Positions 1-6,400 of a stretch of DNA of 36,666 bases are shown one piece after another; position 1 is the stretch's first letter, and each line of letters opens with the position of its first letter. The translations under genes were made by a program, and so were the position numbers. The stretch lies in NCBI RefSeq assembly GCF_014697475.1, contig NZ_JACJRV010000074.1:1-36666 (forward strand), read 5' to 3'. The notes under the pieces are model-generated. The model had not been told where the DNA came from, ran no database searches, and saw only the letters and a list, made by a program, of their open reading frames with translations. Source of the stretch: Nostoc sp. FACHB-152 (lineage in GTDB: Bacteria > Cyanobacteriota > Cyanobacteriia > Cyanobacteriales > Nostocaceae).

Positions 1-6
1 TTAAAT

Positions 7-35
7 AGAGCTTATTGCGAATAAATGCTCTTTTT
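7..35 (+). terminator. Hairpin followed by T-run, possible terminator
   Basis: AGAGC and TTATT (7-16) can pair with AATAA and GCTCT (20-31) around a GCG loop with a two-base bulge. A run of five T follows on the plus strand. This fits a weak Rho-independent terminator for a gene entering from the left, or a shared terminator facing the minus-strand operon that ends at 212. The minus-strand side lacks a good U-tract. Confidence 0.4.
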
Positions 36-211
36 CTTTTACCACAAATTGCTACACTCTTTGTAAGATAAGCATTCTAGACCATTTTGTCCCCCCGCAA
101 GCTTGCCAAGTTTCTAGTTGTTGTATTTCGTTCATAATATTACCAGGACACATTTTTGTTAAACAATAATCAAGAAAGCGGGCAACTTTTAGGGATTACC
201 CACTCTTACAA

Positions 212-547
212 CTATTTACGTTTCAGGCGACGAGAAGGTTTAATTTTGGTTTTCACCTTGTTTTTCTCGTACTCCTCAATCAGTTGTTTAGCTTGCTCTG
301 GCAGAACAACACGAGTTTTATCCCACCGCCAAAAGTAACAAGCAGATTGTATTTTTGAGCAAGCAATCGAAGTTGGAGCATTAATCCCCCACAAAAAACC
401 AAGTGTGGTGTAAATCCCGATCCCCAATAAGTAAATGATGATAGCTTTATGACCAGTGCTAATCCAATTCCCGATCCAAAACAAATCAGATTTGAATTTA
501 TTCATCAGCAGAGAACGTTTTTTTGCAGCTTCAACCCAAGCTTGCAA
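212..547 (-). CDS. Membrane-segment half of a frameshifted partition-operon protein
   Basis: The product is not a recognised family. From a TTG at 547 it encodes 111 residues, but the same frame is open back to 763, so the TTG is probably not the true start. The upstream part of this frame is charged and helical, like a coiled coil. A hydrophobic membrane segment follows (about residues 36-55 from the TTG), then a basic tail rich in Lys and Arg. The frame overlaps the end of the 646-1266 gene by about 118 bases, and its sequence reads as the natural continuation of that gene after a one-base shift near 725-740. I infer that the two are one gene of about 350 residues, broken or read by frameshifting, making the third protein of the actin-like partition operon. 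Confidence 0.5.
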   Translation of the reverse strand: MQAWVEAAKKRSLLMNKFKSDLFWIGNWISTGHKAIIIYLLGIGIYTTLGFLWGINAPTSIACSKIQSACYFWRWDKTRVVLPEQAKQLIEEYEKNKVKTKIKPSRRLKRK

Positions 548-645
548 TTTCTCTAGCCTTTGGGTAGCTAAAAGGTCAGCTTTTTCTTCGCTTGCCTTAT
601 CAATTTGGATATCGATAGTACGTTCTCTAGCAGCAATCTCTTGTG

Positions 646-1266
646 TTAGCTGATATTCGTATCGTTCTCTGATTCTTTGGGCAATTGAATTGATTTGGTC
701 GAAGAATGGGGTAACAGTTTCGTTCGCCCTCGCTCCAAAATCATTTGCATCGGGGACTTTCCCTCAAGTTGCCCCATAATTTTATCTTCCAGTTGAACAA
801 AGAACTCATGAATTTCCTCTGGACTTTCAGCCAGTTTTGCTACAGCTTTTTGAACATACATTTGTTTGACAAATCCAGGCGGAATTTTCTCAACGAGTTT
901 GTCGGTGATTTTGTCTACTAATGAAGCTAACTCAGTTTCTGAGGCTAAGGTAATCGCTCCAACATTGTCGGACACATCAAACTGTTTAACTTGATTAGCC
1001 TGTGGTTGCTCTATATCTTGTGGATTAGATGAAGCAGAACTTTCAACAAGATTTGCTGTTTGTGACTGTAAAAGCCTAGCAGCTTGTTCATAATCTGTGA
1101 CCTGTTGTGAGTGAAAGTATTGTCGAATCAAGTCAAACTTTGATTCAATGTCAGAATCAGAATATTCTTGTTGGTCAAGGGACAATCCACAAGCTTTGAG
1201 GGTATTATCAATCTCTGCGGGTGAGAGAGAGTAAACACTTTGTAATGTTTCTTTTGTATAAGGCAT
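646..1266 (-). CDS. Third gene of the ParM-like operon, N-terminal part before a frameshift
   Basis: A 206-residue soluble protein of unknown family. The N-terminal 70 residues are helical and polar, with a short helix-turn-helix-like pattern. The middle is low in complexity (Ser, Gln, Asn), then helices resume with an amphipathic stretch ending at GKSPMQMILERGR. After that point the reading frame gives an uncharacteristic tail, whereas the -1 frame continues as coiled coil plus a membrane segment (see 212-547). The ATG at 1266 lies 17 bases after the stop of the adaptor gene, so all three genes are probably one transcript. If the full-length protein is made, it would be a membrane-tethered partner of the actin-like filament; that role is inference from position and the membrane segment. 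Confidence 0.6.
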   Translation of the reverse strand: MPYTKETLQSVYSLSPAEIDNTLKACGLSLDQQEYSDSDIESKFDLIRQYFHSQQVTDYEQAARLLQSQTANLVESSASSNPQDIEQPQANQVKQFDVSDNVGAITLASETELASLVDKITDKLVEKIPPGFVKQMYVQKAVAKLAESPEEIHEFFVQLEDKIMGQLEGKSPMQMILERGRTKLLPHSSTKSIQLPKESENDTNIS

Positions 1267-1283
1267 GGTGAACTTCCTTTTGA

Positions 1284-1769
1284 TTAACTAAAAATATTTT
1301 CGAGAGCTTCATCGTCATGATGATGGATCATATCTTCTGCTTCATACTCAACAGAAGTTGATGGAATCATTACAGGTACTTGATTTGCTGTTTCATCTGC
1401 CGAGATAGATAGTTGTGTCAGTGGTGGATAAGGATGAGCTACAGTTGCCTCCTTTGTCGTAGTGATAGACCCTACAGGAATTAATGTTTGGTCGGGATTC
1501 TCTAAACCAAAAGTTTCAGCAATATAGTTAATGTGCATTCTCAGTTTATATATGGCTTCTCTAGCCGATTGTTGGAGCAAGGCTTGGGAGTAATCGCCTT
1601 TATGTAACAGCGCAAAAGGCAACCAAAAAGCCGCCGCCGCATTAACCATCTTTTCCTTTTCCGTCAGCAAGGTATTGCGATCCTTCAAAAAATCAGCCAG
1701 CACTTTCGTCATCCCACCGATGCCAACAGCTACACGAAAGCAATACTCAACTCTTTTATTAAGAGGCAT
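1284..1769 (-). CDS. Probable adaptor (ParR-position) protein of actin-like partition system
   Basis: A 161-residue protein whose ATG overlaps the end of the actin-like gene by 11 bases, which suggests translational coupling. The first 95 residues are helical and basic, with a stretch LLTEKEKMVNAAAAFWLPFA that may form a dimerisation or DNA-binding core. The C-terminal 60 residues are acidic, Ser/Thr-rich and probably disordered, ending in a His/Asp/Glu-rich tail. In ParMRC-type loci the gene after parM encodes ParR, which binds the 11-bp parC repeats with its N-terminus and the filament with its C-terminus. Gene order, size and the nearby 11-bp array (2981-3198) fit this. I cannot recognise a ribbon-helix-helix fold from sequence alone, so the call rests on context. 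Confidence 0.55.
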   Translation of the reverse strand: MPLNKRVEYCFRVAVGIGGMTKVLADFLKDRNTLLTEKEKMVNAAAAFWLPFALLHKGDYSQALLQQSAREAIYKLRMHINYIAETFGLENPDQTLIPVGSITTTKEATVAHPYPPLTQLSISADETANQVPVMIPSTSVEYEAEDMIHHHDDEALENIFS

Positions 1770-2886
1770 AAGGAGTCACCACAGTATGAGAACCCAGTTT
1801 TTGTTTTTGACCAAATAGGTAGAAAAATAAGCCATAGACATCCGTTAATCGGTATTCCAGAGATTTACTCGTCACTTGGCTTTGGAAACTATTCATCACT
1901 TGTTTTTCTAGATTCTCACACCAGTTGGTTTGTGAGAAAGAAAAAAGTTGATTCAACTCACTTCGCAAGAAATGAGCCGTACCACCTGCCAAGATAACTT
2001 CGTCAACAGAGCGTCCAACATACAACTTCAACCATTGAGATAACATCATCCAGTATTCCTCTCTAGCGTTAGAGATAGCTTGTCTGATTGTCGAAAGTTC
2101 ATGATTTTTATAAGCTAAATCAACCGATGCAACCAACTCGTCTAACGCTTTTGGTGATACGTTCTTACCAGCTTTACAGATCGCAGCAGCCAGTTTATGC
2201 TCATCCAGTCCAGAGGTTTGATTTTTGACGGCAGCAATTAAGTTAGCAAAGCCTAACCCTTCCGTATGTCCTACCGACATCTCACCACGTTCAACCAATA
2301 GTATAGAAGCATCTCTATAACCCAGCATCACGACAGCGATATTTTGTTCCCTCAGACTCGAACCAGGGGCGCGACCTCGGCTTAAGACCCCTCCACCTTC
2401 AGGCAAGCAGATAAATAGGTCGAGGATGAAAGACTTTTCCTCTCCTCTGAATTTATAACTACTTAAAGCTTCATTAATTAACTGATGGAATAAATCTCGG
2501 TCTTTATACTCTCGCCAGGGAAATAATATCCCCAATCGGATTTTTGAACCATTCGGAAGGTCATGTTTATGGGCGATCGCTCCGACCATTGCTAGAACCT
2601 TGGGCAGGGCCAGTTCAAACTTCCTCTTTTGCAGTTGTAGTCCAGCGTGAAATCGTCTTCTGGCCAAGAAGCCAACTGCAACATATTTATCCTTATATTC
2701 AATCCAAGCACTATTTTCAGGAGCAGAACTACCAAGTTTGGTTTTCTCGTAAGACTCCAAACTATGAAGTGGAACAACAGCGACCTCTGGTTCCATCAAC
2801 ATGAGTTCCGGCTTGAATGTTCCTAAAGTATAAAATCCTTTGAGAAAAGACCCACCAGGATCTACGGCTAAAGTCAACTCACTCAT
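1759..2886 (-). CDS. parM-like: Actin-like ATPase, ParM/Alp family plasmid segregation protein
   Basis: A 375-residue actin-fold protein. The phosphate-1 motif is near the N-terminus (residues 5-16, with D9-P-G11-G12). A phosphate-2 type stretch is at 186-200 (VMLGYRD then beta-rich residues), and the adenosine motif is at 297-307 (VILAGGTAHFL). Length is near that of ParM and archaeal or phage actin-like proteins (320-400). Proteins of this family polymerise with ATP and push or pull plasmid copies apart when capped by an adaptor bound to a centromere. The gene is first in a minus-strand operon, and the repeat array expected of the centromere lies directly upstream. The start at 2886 gives a classical N-terminal beta strand followed by D-x-G. 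The exact subfamily is not certain. Confidence 0.8.
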   Translation of the reverse strand: MSELTLAVDPGGSFLKGFYTLGTFKPELMLMEPEVAVVPLHSLESYEKTKLGSSAPENSAWIEYKDKYVAVGFLARRRFHAGLQLQKRKFELALPKVLAMVGAIAHKHDLPNGSKIRLGILFPWREYKDRDLFHQLINEALSSYKFRGEEKSFILDLFICLPEGGGVLSRGRAPGSSLREQNIAVVMLGYRDASILLVERGEMSVGHTEGLGFANLIAAVKNQTSGLDEHKLAAAICKAGKNVSPKALDELVASVDLAYKNHELSTIRQAISNAREEYWMMLSQWLKLYVGRSVDEVILAGGTAHFLRSELNQLFSFSQTNWCENLEKQVMNSFQSQVTSKSLEYRLTDVYGLFFYLFGQKQKLGSHTVVTPYAS

Positions 2887-2980
2887 TAATTTTTTGAGGA
2901 CTTACAAAAACTTCTGTGTTAATTTTATGTGATTTTTACGGGGAAATAGCGGGACACACTATTAATACCCATTCGCCACA

Positions 2981-3024
2981 AACTTACACATCATTTGTGT
3001 ACAACTTACGTAATTCTTGTGTAT
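2981..3024. repeat. Two 22-bp direct repeats, second group of candidate centromere repeats
   Basis: Two adjacent 22-bp units (2981-3002, 3003-3024) both begin AACTTAC and end TTGTGTA plus one variable base. The first contains a perfect 6-bp inverted repeat, TACACA at 2985-2990 and TGTGTA at 2996-3001. Seen in 11-bp phase, GTA starts recur at 2999, 3010 and 3021. With the 3089-3198 array this makes two groups separated by about 65 bases, as in the parC site of plasmid R1, where two groups of 11-bp repeats flank the promoter. Confidence 0.5.
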
Positions 3025-3088
3025 TTTTAGTGGGAAATCCTCAGAATTTTTACCTTTCAAATCTCAACAAGCTTAACTTAATGCAAAT

Positions 3089-3198
3089 GCGGGTTAATTG
3101 TGGAAAGATAGCGGAATAATAGTGTATAAACTGTGGAAAATCAGTGTATATTCAGTGGATAAATAGTGGAAAATCAACGGAACTAGCGTAAATGGACT
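3089..3198. repeat. 11-bp phased direct repeats, candidate parC centromere
   Basis: Ten consecutive 11-bp units begin at 3089, 3100, 3111, 3122, 3133, 3144, 3155, 3166, 3177 and 3188. The units at 3133 and 3166 are both GTGGAAAATCA. The others start GTGG, GCGG or GTGT and drift after position 5; the last two are weak. The strict 11-bp register holds across all units. ParR-type adaptors bind just such 11-bp direct repeats, and the array lies about 200 bases upstream of the actin-like gene. It could alternatively be an iteron set for replication, but no replication gene lies next to it. Confidence 0.7.
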
Positions 3199-3243
3199 AT
3201 TTATTTACGACAAAAATTTATTCAGCAAAACTGACGCACAGTA

Positions 3244-3257
3244 CGCCATCTTTGGCG
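3244..3257. repeat. Small hairpin CGCCA-TCTT-TGGCG
   Basis: A perfect 5-bp GC-rich stem with a four-base loop, followed on the plus strand by GAAAG and a run of T. It may act as a terminator that insulates the partition region from the relaxase gene, or be part of the transfer origin. Confidence 0.4.
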
Positions 3258-3323
3258 GAAAGTTTTTTGATTAATTTGTTATATTAAATGACAAGTAAAA
3301 CAATGGAGACTTAATTTTTTGAA

Positions 3324-3402
3324 GTTGAAGTTCACTCAAAAATTTTTCAAGTGGCATCAAATTTATTTTGGTTTGATGTCGAGAACCAATTGTGACTTCA
3401 AC
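3324..3402. other. Candidate origin of transfer: nested inverted repeats before the relaxase gene
   Basis: Three inverted repeats are nested or adjacent. The outer arms are GTTGAAGT (3324-3331) and ACTTCAAC (3395-3402). Inside lie CATCAAA (3355-3361) with TTTGATG (3372-3378), and CACT (3333-3336) with AGTG (3350-3353) flanking an A/T palindrome. MobF relaxases bind a hairpin next to their nic site, and oriT often lies beside the relaxase gene. The site is 66 bases upstream of the relaxase ATG. No nic consensus was identified, so the function is inferred from structure and place only; an operator for the relaxase gene is the alternative. Confidence 0.4.
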
Positions 3403-3467
3403 AGCGATCGCCTGTTACTGAAGAAAAGAGAAGTAAAGTTATGTTTCGCTCATTGTAGAGGTGAGCG

Positions 3468-6400
3468 ATGCTAACCAGTGTTAACGTCTCGTCTGGGATG
3501 GCGCTCAACTACTTCATCAAAAACTATAACCACCAAGGGAAGTCTCGCTGGAGTGGTCAAGCAGCCGAAAAATTAGGTTTGTCAGGAGCGATAGAAAAAG
3601 AACAGGTATTCAAAAATGTCATAGAAGGACGAACACCTGACGGCAAAGAGCATTTAAATGCCAGAATGGTGAACGAGAAAAAACGTAGAGCAGCGATAGA
3701 CTGTACATTTTCTGCACCTAAGAGTGTGAGTTTGATGGCGTTAGTAGGTGGAGACACGCGGCTAGTGAAAGCGCACCATCGGGCATTGGAAAAAACAATC
3801 TCTCTGATGGAAGAGCGTTACGCCACAACAAGAGTGATTGAGGGGGATAAACGCCACAGGATCAGCACAGGTAATTTGTTGGTCGCACAGTTTGACCATA
3901 TCGAAAGCCGTTCATTAGACCCACACCTGCACACCCATTGTTTGGTGATGAATACGACGCAGACACCCGATGGAAAATGGTACGGTCTGGTCAATAGTGA
4001 GATTTACGCCAATAAGAAGTTTTTAGGGATGGCATACCAGAGTTACCTAGCAGATGAAGTAATGAAGCTGGGGTATGAGATTGAGCCAAAGTTACACGGG
4101 CAGTTCGAGCTCAAAGGGTTTAAGGAAGAAGATTTACAGGTATTTTCTAAGCGACGGCAGCAGATAATAGCCAAGTGTGGCGTAAATTCGGATTGGCATC
4201 AAAGAGAGAAAGTCTGGGATAAGACCAGACAACGCAAACACCTAGTATCACATGATGAACTGCTTTCCCTTTGGCACGAAGAAGCTCAAAAGTTAGGGAT
4301 TACCTTTGTTAAGCCAGGAGAGCCAAAATTACAATCAAATAATGACACCGATAATAAACGGAACATCAACCAAATCTTAAAAGATGCTATAGCACATTGC
4401 AGCGAGAGAAATGTAGCATTTAAGTTTGAGGATATTGCCAAATTTATCTTGAATGAAAGGTTGGCGACAGATGTAACGACAATCGAACCACTCCTGAAAC
4501 AACATCCACAAATACTAGCTCTGTCTGGATTAGAACAGTACACAACCTTAAAAGCAGTAGAGCGAGAAATAGCGACAATCGAGTTGATAGAGCAAGGTAA
4601 ACAGAAAGTAAATCCTATCTCTCACCCAGAGGTGATTGAAAGCCAGTTAGAGAAAACCCTGTTAAATCAAGGTCAACGGCAAGCAGTAGGAATGGCGTTG
4701 ACGACTTGTGATCAATTCGTGGCGTGGCAGGGTGTTGCTGGTGCTGGTAAGACTTTCGCCCTCAAAGAATTGAAAGCGATCGCGGAGGATGCAGGATATA
4801 CAATTAAGGCATTTGCGCCGTCATCAATGGCCGCTTTGGTTTTGAGTGAGGAATTGGGCATCTCTGGCGAAACAGTGGCTAGATTGTTGGTGTCCGAACC
4901 ACCACCACAGCCACAGTTAAACCAAATCTGGATTGTGGACGAAGCTGGTTTGCTCAGTGCTAAAGATGCCCATGCCTTGTTAGAAAAAGCCACCCAACAA
5001 GGCGCAAGAGTTTTACTAGTAGGCGACACCAAGCAACTTTCGGCAGTAGAAGCTGGCAATCCCTTTAGATGTTTGCAGCAAGCCGGAATGAAAACCGCAC
5101 ACCTCACCCAATCCAACAGACAACGCAACCCCGATTTAAAAATAGCTGTAGATTTAATTGCCGAAGGCAGAGTAGAAGCAGGTTTCCAGCAGTTAGATTC
5201 CATTGGCTCCATCCAGGAAATCTCACCAGATGAAAAACTCTTAACCATAGCCCGTGAGTACATGGCTTTGTCACCATCTCAGAGAGAACAAACGCTGGTA
5301 CTAGCTGGCACAAATGCCGAAAAATCAGCTTTGACTCATGCAATTCGGGACAAGCTAAAAACTGAAGGAAGCTTAGGTGCGACTGCAAATATTACTCAAT
5401 TGCAAGCGAAAAACCTCACTCTTGTACAAATGCGGTACACCCATAACTATGAAGTGGGTGAATTTGTTATGCCCACACGCACCTATTCTCGTCGCGGCTT
5501 GGAGAAAGGTCAGTTATATAAAGTTGTAGGCAAAGATACAGATACTCTGACGCTTCTTGCCGCAGATGGCAAGCAATTACAAGTAGACACCCTTTTTGAT
5601 AAAGCAGTTTACCAGTGCAATCAGATTGAGATTGCCGTTGGCGAGCGCTTGCAATGGAAGAAGAACTCGCGCACTCTGCAACGGCGTAATGGTCAGGAGT
5701 TTGTCGTCACAGCCATTAATGGTGATACTGCCTCCATCAAATATTTCGACAATGAGCGCACGGAAATTATTGACCTCAAACAGGCACACAATCTCGACTA
5801 TGCGCTGGTAAGTACAACTTACTCCTCACAAGGGAAAACAGCACAAAAAGCTCTAATCGCCGCCGATTACACCATTGGGCAAGAGAGTTTTTATGTGGCC
5901 GTCAGCCGAGCCAAAGATAATGTCAAAATATTTACCGAAGATAAGCAATATTTACTGGAATTAGCCCAAAAGTCCAAAGCGAAAGAAAATGCACTAGAGT
6001 TACTCAGACAGCAAGTAAAGCAGGAGAGGGCATCTTCTAATCAGGAAATTTCAATAGTCATAGAAGAACCAGTAGCCAGTACAGTTGCATCACCTGTTGT
6101 CAAAACTAAAACAACAGTTGCACCACCAGTGTTAAAAACCCATGTGGTAGAACAACCAGTAGTCAGCAACGTTACGCCACCAGTAGCAAAAACTGATTCC
6201 ACACTCTTTATCGAAACTCCGCAACAACAGTTGCAACAGCAACCAACAGCAGTAACAACATCAAAACCAATTCCAAAACACTCAATTCCACAAGAATCAT
6301 CTGTAGCAGTCGAAAAACCAATACCCAAAAAGCGCATTCCAACACAAGCGTTTTGGACTCCAGCTATTGGGGAACCAGCACCCAACCATTTAGACCCAGA

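Larger units (their letters stand above)
2887..3467. other. Divergent intergenic region: centromere repeats, promoters, candidate oriT
   Basis: This 581-base gap between the partition operon and the relaxase gene has no credible coding frame. From left to right it holds the 22-bp repeats (2981-3024), the 11-bp array (3089-3198), a small GC-stem hairpin (3244-3257) and nested inverted repeats next to the relaxase (3324-3402). The 3043-3088 gap between the two repeat groups is where an autoregulated partition promoter would lie by analogy with R1 parC, but I see no convincing -35/-10 pair there. Confidence 0.6.

Noticed and set aside
712-745. Programmed frameshifting in the partition operon
   Set aside because: No X-XXY-YYZ slippery heptamer or clear downstream structure is present; an indel is simpler.
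2916-3119. Plus-strand frame of 67 codons in the partition intergenic region
   Set aside because: It lies in the repeat array, and its composition follows from the repeats.
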